DNA of 12,515 bases. It comes from Syntrophaceae bacterium UBA6109 (GTDB lineage Bacteria > Desulfobacterota > Syntrophia > Syntrophales > UBA6109). Location of the stretch: positions 7,784 through 20,298 of the forward strand of contig DIWJ01000055.1 in NCBI GenBank assembly GCA_002428445.1, given 5' to 3'. Shown here piece after piece: positions 6,629 through 12,515 of this stretch. How positions within the stretch are numbered: the stretch's first letter is position 1; every line of letters begins with the position of its first letter. The notes under the pieces were generated by a model that was not told where the DNA came from, searched no databases, and was given only the letters and a program-made list of their open reading frames with translations. The position numbers and the translations under genes were made by a program.

Positions 6629-6856
6629 CCGAGATTCAAGAAGGAAATTTTCTCCCCGATGGCAGGTCGGAACGTCCATATGACGGTGAGCATCGGACTT
6701 GCCCAATACAAGACGCAGGAAGAGATAAAATCCTTTATTCACCGGACAGATCAGCTCATGTACCAGTGTAAAAAGAACGGAAAAGACAACATTTGCTGTG
6801 AACCACAGCCTCAAGAATTGTTCAAAGGGCATGAATCCAAAGCAAGCAAAGGGTAA
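6629..6856 (+). pseudogene. C-terminal remnant of a GGDEF (diguanylate cyclase) domain
   Basis: From the codon after an in-frame TAG (6626-6628) the frame reads about 75 residues. The segment NVHMTVSIGLAQYKTQEEIK and then FIHRTDQLMYQCKKNGKDNI is the characteristic last third of a GGDEF domain (VTVSIGVA, then A-D-x-A-L-Y-x-A-K-x-x-G-R-N). The GG(D/E)EF active site, the substrate pocket and any sensory domain are missing, so no cyclase activity is possible. An internal ATG at 6659 could start a peptide but lacks most of the fold. The fragment runs into the start of the sensor kinase gene, which suggests that an intact cyclase once preceded the kinase in one transcript. The identification rests on motif shape. 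Confidence 0.65.
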
Positions 6857-8485
6857 AACCGTGACGACGGAAAAAACCCATTCAGGTCAAGAGGATAAAT
6901 GGCGGCGTGTGGCGGCGGAGCTGCGCCGAAGTGAAGAGAACTTCCGCCGTTCTTTGGATGATTCCCCGCTGGGTGTGCGCATCGTGACGGAAGAAGGTGA
7001 GACCATTTATGCCAACCGGGCCATTCTGAATATCTATGGTTATGACTGTATTGAGGAATTGAAAACAACCCCCATCAAGCAACGATACACCCCGGAAAGC
7101 TATGCCGATTTCCAAATCAGAAGGGAAAACCGAAAACAAGGCGTTGATGTCCCGTCCGAATATGGGGTGAGCATCGTAAGGAAAAGTGGTGAAGTCCGCC
7201 TGCTCCAAGTCTTCCGCAGGGCGATATTATGGAATGGGGAAAAGCAGTTTCAGGTAATCTATCAGGACGTCACCGAACGCAACCGCGCGGAGAAGGCACT
7301 ACGGGGTGCTGAAACGCTTTGGCGTCTATCAATTGACAATATGCTTGAGGCGTATGCGCTCCATGAGGCGCTCTTTGATAAAAACGGTCGAATGGTCGAT
7401 TATCGCTTCCTTGAGTTCAATCCCGCGGCGCAGAAGATTTCGAATATTGCCAGGGAAAAGATCGTCGGCAGGACGGCGCTGGAACTCTATCCCCACATCG
7501 TGGAACGGGGCTTGATGGATCGCTACGCGGAGGTTATGACCACCGGAGTGCCTGCCGTTATTGAGGATTTCTATTACGACGGGGATCATCTGGACAAAGC
7601 GTTCGGCATATCGTGTTTCCGCATCGACGAACGCCATTTTGTCTGTTTGTTCCATGATATCACAGCCAGCAAGAAAACGGATTTTGAGTTACGGGCTTCC
7701 CGGGAACAGATGCGCGCCCTTGCCAAGCGCTTGCAGGCGGCGCGTGAAGAGGAGCGGACAAACATCGCCCGCGAGATTCATGATGAACTGGGAGGGGCCC
7801 TAACCGGCCTGAAGATTGATCTTTCCTTCCTGGCCAGGGACGCTTTAAAATTGGAAAATGAGACGGTCAGAACATCATGGCTCTCTGGTATCGACTCCCT
7901 GATGAAATCCATCGACACAACCATCCAAACCGTACGCAGGATCGCGATGGAGCTCAGACCCGGCGTTCTTGACGACCTCGGTCTCATTGCGGCCCTGGAA
8001 TGGCTGCTCAGCGATTTTCAGAAACGCACCGGTATCCGCTGTAAGTGGATTCCATCCTTTGAACATATGGACCTGGACACCAATATTTCTACCGCTGTAA
8101 GTGGATTCCATCCTTTGAACATATGGACCTGGACACCAATATTTCTACCGCATTGTTTCGCATCGTTCAGGAGGCTCTGACCAATGTGGCGCGCCACTCC
8201 GGCGCAACCGAGGTGCGCGTTCAATTGCGCACAGAAGCAGATTCCTTCATTCTGGAGGTGAAGGACAACGGCACAGGCATCGAAAAAAAGAAGGCCCTGA
8301 GTTCAAAGTCACTCGGACTCCTGGGGATGAGGGAACGCGTCTTGATGTTCGGGGGACTCGTTACCGTAACGGGAGCTCCCGGAACAGGCACAAAGGTAAC
8401 GGTTGAGATCCCGTCTGAAGAAAAGAGAAAAGAACTCGGAATCAGGAAGGAGACGCCGGATGATCCAGGTAATTATCGTCGATGA
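6831..8485 (+). pseudogene. PAS-PAS-HisKA_3 sensor histidine kinase, frameshifted by a 56-bp tandem duplication
   Basis: Counted from a GTG at 6798, PAS domains span about 47-160 and 173-290, then a coiled-coil linker and a HisKA_3 dimerisation domain at 317-387 with phospho-acceptor His328 in AREIHDELGG. No membrane segment is seen, so it senses in the cytoplasm. At 8036-8151 a 56-bp segment is duplicated in tandem. Since 56 is not a multiple of three, the frame runs into unrelated codons and stops at 8180. The missing ATPase domain lies in the next frame, 8123-8485: N box FRIVQEALTNVARHSG, G1 DNGTGI, G2 GLLGMRERVLMFGG. Removing one copy restores 532 codons from ATG 6831 with a perfect fit. 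The start is uncertain (GTG 6798, ATG 6831, or GTG 6861 with AAAGGG upstream). The truncated protein could dimerise but not bind ATP. It is partnered with the response regulator that overlaps its 3' end. Confidence 0.85.
8036..8151. repeat. 56-bp direct tandem duplication inside the kinase gene
   Basis: Positions 8036-8095 and 8092-8151 are identical over 60 bases at an offset of 56, sharing CCGC at the junctions. The bases just outside differ (T8035 versus A8091; T8096 versus A8152), which fixes the boundaries. Identity is perfect, so the event is recent or an assembly artefact. The 4-bp CCGC microhomology fits replication slippage. Confidence 0.97.
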
Positions 8486-9086
8486 CCATCCCGTCGTGCG
8501 CCTCGGCCTGAAACAGATCATCGCTGCGGAACAGGATATGCAGGTCGTCGGCGAAGCTGAGAATGCCCGGGAGGCGCTTTCCGCCGTAAGCCGGACCGCC
8601 TGTGATGCGGTTGTCCTGGATATTACCCTGCCGGATGCCAGCGGGCTCGAAGTCCTGACGCAACTGAAACGCGACCGCCCGGCCCTGCCGGTCCTGATCA
8701 TGAGCATCCATGAGGAAGAGTTGTACGCCCTTCGCGTGCTCAAGGCCGGCGCCTCAGGCTACCTGATGAAGAACAGCGTTCCGGAAGAGCTGATCACGGC
8801 AATCCGGAAGATTACCGCCGGCGGGAAATACATCAGCCCCTCTCTTGCGGAAAGGGTGGTGTCGGAGCTGGCGTCGCCGGAAAAACCGCTCCACGAAAAA
8901 CTCTCCGGCCGCGAATTCCGGATCATGTGCCTGATTGCATCCGGGAAGCCGCTCAAGGAAATCGGCGGGATCTTGTGCATCAGCGACAAGACCGTCAGCA
9001 CCTACCGGTCCCGCATTTTGGAGAAAATGAGCATGAGCACCAATTCGGATCTGACCCGCTATGCTGTGGAACACCACCTCATCTGA
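8460..9086 (+). CDS. NarL/FixJ (LuxR-type) response regulator
   Basis: A 208-residue two-component regulator. The receiver domain (1-120) has the acidic pair Asp8-Asp9 (VDDHP), phospho-acceptor Asp54 (VVLDITLPD), Ser82 and Lys104 (YLMKNS). A short linker leads to a LuxR-type helix-turn-helix (about 146-205: KLSGREFRIMCLIASGKPLK, then EIGGILCISDKTVSTYRSRI). Phosphorylation would allow dimerisation and promoter binding. ATG 8460 is chosen over the longer open frame from 8403 because AAGGAG lies eight bases upstream and VIIVDDHP begins directly. The gene overlaps the kinase 3' end by 26 bases, normally giving translational coupling. Because the kinase frame now stops at 8180, that coupling is probably lost. 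Target genes are unknown. Confidence 0.93.
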   Translation: MIQVIIVDDHPVVRLGLKQIIAAEQDMQVVGEAENAREALSAVSRTACDAVVLDITLPDASGLEVLTQLKRDRPALPVLIMSIHEEELYALRVLKAGASGYLMKNSVPEELITAIRKITAGGKYISPSLAERVVSELASPEKPLHEKLSGREFRIMCLIASGKPLKEIGGILCISDKTVSTYRSRILEKMSMSTNSDLTRYAVEHHLI

Positions 9087-9149
9087 AAAACGTCAATAGG
9101 CATCGCCCCGAGGCAAAACAGCATACACATAAATCACCTTTTCTTCTCT

Positions 9150-9473
9150 AGAGCACCTCGTCAGGTGAGCGCTGATGGAGGCTTTGCCTCCAAGAATAAC
9201 CTTGCCTTTGCCAAAGGGCGTGAAGTCAAGGACGCTGTCTTTGCCAAGAAACGAGGGCTTTCGGTGATCGAGATGGCCAAGAGCGCCTGGGTTTACAAGA
9301 TGCTGCGCAACTTCCGCGCCGGTATCGAAACGGGGATCTCCACACTGAAGCGGGCCTTCGGTCTTGATCGTTGCACCTGGTCGGGATGGGGCGGATTCAA
9401 GCAGTATGTATGGAGCAGCATTGTCTCCTACAATTTGTTGGTGATGGCCAGAATCAGGATGGCCAGAGCCTGA
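9150..9473 (+). pseudogene. C-terminal fragment of a DDE transposase
   Basis: About 107 residues are readable in frame from 9150 (RAPRQVSADGGFASKNNLAF...). ADGGFAS resembles the block around the second catalytic Asp, and FRAGIETGISTLKRAFGLDR contains the catalytic Glu of the DDE triad with the basic residues that follow. The ending WSSIVSYNLLVMARIRMA is typical of this transposase group (IS5/ISNCY-like; family assignment from memory). At least the first two thirds, including the first catalytic Asp, are missing, and the upstream frame dissolves into non-coding sequence after the response regulator gene. The GTG at 9165 could start a peptide but no activity is possible. It marks an old insertion next to the two-component genes. 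Confidence 0.75.
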
Positions 9474-9618
9474 TACGATCAGGCTGACCGGTGGCAGTAA
9501 CCTTCTCCAAGGGGGTAGTGCATTTTGACTTGAGAAAGAACAGCTCAATGAACTGAGTTTGGCCCCATCGGACCAAGGCTGACGGCCATTTCAACCGAAA
9601 TCGGCATCAACCTTCCTT
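9474..9618. other. Non-coding remnant downstream of the transposase fragment
   Basis: No open frame of interest is visible. The segment probably holds the right end of the former insertion sequence, but no matching left terminal repeat or target-site duplication could be identified by eye. The transposase fragment and the minus-strand sigma-like gene converge on it. Confidence 0.3.
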
Positions 9619-9636
9619 AAAAACCGGACTTTCCGG
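9619..9636 (-). terminator. Rho-independent terminator of the sigma-like gene
   Basis: Read on the minus strand, CCGGA-AAG-TCCGG (plus 9624-9636) is followed directly by five T residues (plus 9619-9623 AAAAA), eight bases after the stop codon at 9644. The stem is only 5 bp, so it may be a moderate terminator. Confidence 0.5.
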
Positions 9637-9643
9637 ATGGACA

Positions 9644-10420
9644 CTAACTTACATTTTTCTTGAGTATTTTTAAAAGATAGACCCGGATGGCTTTCAGTGC
9701 ATTTTTGCGCCGGGACTTGAGACGCTCGTACTCTTCCGGCCGGGAGATCTCCTTCAGGGTCTTGCCCTCGATCAGGGTGGCCTCGATGATCCTTTTCCCT
9801 TCCCAGTCGATCACCCGCCGCCGCGCCAGAAGGTCGAGCAGGCCCCGCGCGTCGGCGACGCCCAGAAGGTCCATGAGCGCTCCGATACCGCTCCCGTCAG
9901 TAGGCGTCTGGCTTTCCCGCGCATCCGCATCGGCGCCGAAAAGATCGAGAACGTCCGTGTGCAGCCATTCCCGATCGAGGCTCCTTTCGTCCAGCAGGTC
10001 CCGGACGTCATTCCTCAATTGACCGACGATCCGAACGGCCACCTTGTCGGAAAGGATCTTCGTTTCCCTGAGCATTCGCAGGAGCAGCGTGCAAATCTCC
10101 TGGAGGAGGTCTTCGTCGCCGAAAAAGGGGCATCTTTTCCGTCCGTGTTTGTAGATGCTGAGAATCGCCGGAGTGAAGATGGCGAGAAAGACAACGTCAA
10201 GTTTCTTGCCCTGATCACCCTGCTGATGGGAGCGAATCAGCCGCCAGAGAATCCGGTCCTTCAGGCGATAGCCGCGCTTCCGGTCGTGGAGGAAGGCGAT
10301 GACGGCGTGCCAATCGGGAAACGGGGCGAGGTAGGGGCAATCGGCTTGCAGCCGGATGAAGAGCTTTCCGAGTTCAGGAGAATCCAGCTCCTTGCGGATC
10401 CCGGCGAAAGAAAAGCCCAT
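9644..10420 (-). CDS. Putative divergent sigma-factor-like protein
   Basis: A 258-residue protein not recognised with certainty. Residues 73-120 (LDVVFLAIFTPAILSIYKHG, then FFGDEDLLQEICTLLLRML) resemble region 2 of sigma-70 family factors, in particular the acidic D-E-D-L-L-Q-E helix. Residues 205-250 (DWEGKRIIEATLIEGKTLKE, then ISRPEEYERLKSRRKNALKAIR) resemble region 4: a helix, IEG-x-T-x-K-E-I turn and recognition helix ending in R-x-x-x-A-L-x-x-I-R. The 100-residue N-terminal part (DSPELGKLFIRLQADCPYLA) and the insert at 140-200 are not typical of ECF factors. The ATG at 10420 has an in-frame stop six bases upstream and no clear Shine-Dalgarno, so expression may be leaderless or low. It has no partner gene such as an anti-sigma factor next to it. 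Sigma activity is inference. It could instead be an orphan or mobile-element regulator. Confidence 0.6.
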   Translation of the reverse strand: MGFSFAGIRKELDSPELGKLFIRLQADCPYLAPFPDWHAVIAFLHDRKRGYRLKDRILWRLIRSHQQGDQGKKLDVVFLAIFTPAILSIYKHGRKRCPFFGDEDLLQEICTLLLRMLRETKILSDKVAVRIVGQLRNDVRDLLDERSLDREWLHTDVLDLFGADADARESQTPTDGSGIGALMDLLGVADARGLLDLLARRRVIDWEGKRIIEATLIEGKTLKEISRPEEYERLKSRRKNALKAIRVYLLKILKKNVS

Positions 10421-10853
10421 GCGTCAAGGGCGGCATGGGCTTTGGTGGCTTGCACAGTGAATCTGACGCTAACTCATCGAAACACGTTCTTTTTGAATCT
10501 TCTTGCTGCTCTCGATCTTGGAGCGAAAGACAGTCGTCCAGGAACGGGGTCCTCGGCGCTGTCCAACGCCGACGGACCCGCCTGGAGGAAAAACAAACGA
10601 GCGCCTATGCCGTGACTTTATCCATTGCGGCGGCCAGGACCAGGTGAGGGTTCGCATCGTCGGCCGGCGACCATTGCCGCGCTTCTGGTCGGGCGAGGCG
10701 GTTGGGAGAAAGAGCGAACCGCCTTCGGTCCTGGAACAACCGAATTAAGTCGGTATGCAAAGGGATCAGCAGGAAGCAGCGGGAAAAGCAGCTGTGATAT
10801 CAGGAAGATCGCTTGAGGATTCAGTCAGAATTAGGTCAGAATTAGATCAGGAA
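10421..10853. other. Gene-free stretch upstream of the sigma-like gene
   Basis: About 430 bp without a convincing gene in either direction. Frames up to about 70 codons exist but have no recognisable motif, and their composition looks like chance openings in GC-rich sequence. Near the right end there is a small tandem: GTCAGAATTAG at 10824-10834 and again at 10835-10845, then the diverged ATCAGGAATTAG (10846-10857). It may be slippage or a binding-site array. The promoter of the sigma-like gene should lie in this stretch, but no strong -35/-10 pair was seen. Confidence 0.4.
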
Positions 10854-11130
10854 TTAGGCCGGATTGCACCGAAGCGTCACCTCCTTTCCTCGTGATAAGG
10901 GTCCTTGATTCTTCATCGGTACAGGGTGCCATTTGCCCGCGGTTGCCCTGCCGATGACGTGGATATAGTCATCCTTTCTTATTACTCCGGCTAAATATAT
11001 CAAATAGTCACCGCCGTTCTCAGGAAATACGGGCATCCCACAGAATTTATTTACATGTTTAATTGCCGGAGTAATAACTCCAGCAACAACCTTTCCACGG
11101 AACTTTCCGGCAACCCCACAAATCGCCTGT
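10854..11130 (-). pseudogene. Unrecognised protein-like open frame, possibly a gene remnant
   Basis: A minus-strand frame is open from just after a TAA near 11131 down to a stop at 10854, about 90 residues, and the first in-frame ATG is at 11036. Segments such as GKVVAGVITPAIKHVNKFCG and GGDYLIYLAGVIRKDDYIHV have balanced hydrophobic and charged composition, as in real proteins. The DNA is richer in A+T than its neighbours, suggesting foreign origin. A second frame beginning with ATG in ATGAAAGATATTTTCCC (about 11156 on the minus strand) leads into it after a shift, so a frameshifted small gene is possible. I do not recognise a family. It may be a chance frame. Confidence 0.3.
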
Positions 11131-11161
11131 ATCCATTACAGGGAAAATATCTTTCATCCCG

Positions 11162-11228
11162 TTAAGTATATTTGCTCAGTTTCCCGAGCACCTTCACGAC
11201 AACGTCCACGGCCTTGTCGATCCCGGGC
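11162..11228 (-). pseudogene. Possible 3' scrap of an unrelated gene
   Basis: Directly after the stop of the duplicated barrel gene, a different minus-strand frame reads RPGIDKAVDVVVKVLGKLSK, then YT and a TAA at 11162-11164. The pattern (I-D-x-A-V-D-V-V-V-x-V-L) looks like the amphipathic C-terminal helix of an enzyme such as an aminotransferase or cysteine desulphurase. Only about 22 codons are present, so this is suggestive at best. Confidence 0.25.
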
Positions 11229-12320
11229 CTAAAAGCGAAAGCCGATGCCGCCCAGCAACACGTCGGTATCCCGATTATAGTTCGTGGCGATCCGGTTCCA
11301 GGAAATCCGGATAAGCCACGGCGGACGAATTTGATAGGCCGCCGACAGGGTGATCATGCCGGCAACGGTCGGATCGTCATCGCCTCCGGATTCCGATTTC
11401 CGGTGTTTGTCTACGGGGACATAGGGTCCGACGCCGACGCCCAAGATCAGACGATCCTTGAAAAAGGGCCGGACGAGCCACAATTGGGTGAGCATTCCAT
11501 TCCGTTTGATGGGGCCCGGGTCTCCCTCGTAGAGCCATCCGATGGTCCAGTCGAAATACCGTCCGAGGCTTCGCCGGTACTCCACCATAAAGGCTGTCGC
11601 GTTCTCCGAATCGCGGCTGTTGACAATCGTCTGGCCCCCGAAAAGCGTAATCTCGTTTGGCGTGGCGACTTCCGTTTTGGATATCGACGGGGTTGGCTGA
11701 TCGGATGAACGGGGGGCTTCGAGTTGATATCCGATTCCGGCCAATACGGAATAGGTGTCGATGCTGCGCGACGTTTGAATGACGTTGGAATGCACGGAGA
11801 AAAGCCAGCGGTTATCCATCTGCCAGGTGGCGGACAGGCTGCCGATTGTGCCCCATCCGTGGGAGTCTACGTAGGAGGCTCCTTCCCTGGCCGACCGCGT
11901 GTCGTAATATTGGTAAGGGCCAATCCCGGCCGCGAGGACAACCCTTTTCCAGAGAGGTTTGGTGCGCGCCCAGAGCTGCAGGGTATAGCCGTCGCGACGA
12001 TGATGCTCAAAATGGCCTTCATTCAGCCACGAGAAACTCACGGCCCAGTGTTTGTTCAGGCCATGCAGATATTGGACGGCCCAGGCATAGGAATGGTCCC
12101 CGGAGTCCCTTTCCTGAACGGCGCCGCCCAGCAAGTGGATCTCCTGGGCGATGCCTTCCCGATTGCCGAAGGGAGGCATGAACAGGAGTGCCAAAACGGA
12201 AAATACGATCGCCGGCCTCCGCATCCATCGAGCTGCCCCGGGGAGGGATTTGTCGAAGACCAATCGTTCGTAAATGGTGGTAGGGGACAACCAACTGTTT
12301 TTCGCCTGAGCTTCTTTCAT
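11229..12320 (-). CDS. Outer-membrane beta-barrel protein with internally duplicated unit
   Basis: A 363-residue exported protein made of two homologous halves. Unit 1 (about 60-200) runs from EIHLLGGAVQERDSGD through AAGIGPYQYYD to SVLAGIGYQL. Unit 2 (about 223-363) runs from EITLFGGQTIVNSRDSEN through GVGVGPYVPVD to VLLGGIGFRF. Matching blocks include the GG start, the W-x-x-S/I-W-L-(N/Y)-E-G-x stretch, the GxGPY strand and the final G-I-G-(Y/F). The protein ends in Phe, the outer-membrane assembly signal. The two halves are joined by a Ser/Pro-rich linker (about 201-222). The membrane-targeting segment is at 33-58 (MRRPAIVFSVLALLFMPPFG), giving an unusually long N-terminal extension if the ATG at 12320 is used. 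That start has GGGGGA eight bases upstream and is preferred, with ATG 12224 as alternative. Eighteen bases separate it from the LpxR-like gene. Function unknown; the context suggests lipid A or envelope remodelling. Confidence 0.7.
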   Translation of the reverse strand: MKEAQAKNSWLSPTTIYERLVFDKSLPGAARWMRRPAIVFSVLALLFMPPFGNREGIAQEIHLLGGAVQERDSGDHSYAWAVQYLHGLNKHWAVSFSWLNEGHFEHHRRDGYTLQLWARTKPLWKRVVLAAGIGPYQYYDTRSAREGASYVDSHGWGTIGSLSATWQMDNRWLFSVHSNVIQTSRSIDTYSVLAGIGYQLEAPRSSDQPTPSISKTEVATPNEITLFGGQTIVNSRDSENATAFMVEYRRSLGRYFDWTIGWLYEGDPGPIKRNGMLTQLWLVRPFFKDRLILGVGVGPYVPVDKHRKSESGGDDDPTVAGMITLSAAYQIRPPWLIRISWNRIATNYNRDTDVLLGGIGFRF

Positions 12321-12338
12321 CTTTCATTCCCCCTGAGG

Positions 12339-12515
12339 CTAAAACGTGAACGACACGGCGATTGCCCCGAAATGCTGTTCATCCTTCTGGGTTTCAAACT
12401 CCTTTGTCCGGTAAACGTAGGAATAGGTGATCTTGAAGCGGTGGATGATCATTCCGATGCCGCCGATCAGATCGGCGACGAACGGCTTCCTGTCGACGCT
12501 GTGGCTGTCCCGGAA
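12339..12515 (-). CDS. LpxR-like lipid A 3-O-deacylase, C-terminal part (runs off the window)
   Basis: A partial gene of 58 codons plus stop. The sequence FRDSHSVDRKPFVADLIGGI, then YSYVYRTKEFETQKDEQHFG and the ending AIAVSFTF, matches the last three barrel strands of the LpxR/DUF2219 family (RDSHSVD-x-K-P-x-V-A-D, Y-x-Y-V-x-R-x-x-E-F, x-F-G-x-x-x-x-S-F-x-F), recognised from memory. LpxR removes the 3'-acyloxyacyl group of lipid A in the outer membrane. Its catalytic residues lie in the missing N-terminal part, so activity cannot be judged. The protein ends in Phe as expected for an outer-membrane barrel. It is probably co-transcribed with the duplicated barrel gene 18 bp downstream. Confidence 0.65.
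   Translation of the reverse strand, partial: FRDSHSVDRKPFVADLIGGIGMIIHRFKITYSYVYRTKEFETQKDEQHFGAIAVSFTF

Noticed and set aside
9093..9548. A 151-codon minus-strand frame over the transposase fragment
   Set aside because: The plus-strand frame has recognisable transposase motifs. The reverse frame has none.
9959..10615. A 218-codon plus-strand frame overlapping the sigma-like gene
   Set aside because: It is antisense to the minus-strand gene, which has region 2 and region 4 resemblance and a terminator. The plus frame has no motif.
10824..10857. Three short repeats considered as a CRISPR array
   Set aside because: The units are 11-12 bp and directly adjacent without spacers, so this is a microtandem and not CRISPR.
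61..12515. Search for tRNA, rRNA and riboswitch signatures
   Set aside because: No cloverleaf with a T-loop GTTCGA-type core, no rRNA-like stretch and no known riboswitch core was seen by eye.

Overview
The window is GC-rich and Gram-negative in character: two outer-membrane beta-barrel proteins plus the end of a third, Shine-Dalgarno-led genes, and a TetR-type regulator beside a fatty-acyl or steroid CoA enzyme. The gene mix (a MaoC-SDR-SCP2 multifunctional enzyme, a QueG-like double iron-sulphur protein, scattered transposon and gene fragments) resembles anaerobic or syntrophic Deltaproteobacteria (Desulfobacterota). That placement is an inference from gene content, not a measured assignment.

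Layout. (1) 1-2992, minus strand: a TetR regulator is followed by a 708-residue multifunctional beta-oxidation enzyme with the domain order hydratase-dehydrogenase-SCP2. The TetR gene has a plausible promoter (TTGACA, 17-bp spacer) whose -10 box overlaps an imperfect palindrome, which suggests autorepression. The spacer between the two genes holds a hairpin-rich repeat of dispersed type. (2) 3072-5666, plus strand: a QueG-like iron-sulphur protein, a MipA/OmpV outer-membrane protein with its own promoter and a TTG start, and a class I methyltransferase. A short fragment resembling a molybdate/sulphate transporter is fused by ATGA overlap to the end of the methyltransferase. (3) 5775-6403: a complete YefM-YoeB type toxin-antitoxin module with a paired TGTAC/GTACA operator. 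(4) 6404-9086: a gene-poor stretch with GC hairpins, the tail of a GGDEF domain, then a PAS-PAS-HisKA_3 sensor kinase and a NarL-type response regulator. The kinase is broken by an exact 56-bp tandem duplication that shifts the frame just before its ATPase domain. (5) 9150-9473: the C-terminal remnant of a DDE transposase. (6) 9619-11228: a minus-strand protein that looks like a very divergent sigma factor, with its terminator, then about 800 bp of mostly non-coding sequence that may contain decayed genes. (7) 11229-12515, minus strand: the end of an LpxR-like lipid A deacylase and, 18 bp downstream, an outer-membrane protein made of two tandem copies of one barrel-like unit.

The centre of the window (about 5660-11200) reads as a turnover zone. 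It holds a toxin-antitoxin module, a transposase remnant, at least two truncated gene tails and a freshly duplicated segment inside a kinase. The flanks are intact metabolic and envelope genes. I see no CRISPR array, tRNA, rRNA or clear novel defence system. The most notable items are the duplication-broken kinase, the sigma-like protein and the internally duplicated barrel beside LpxR.
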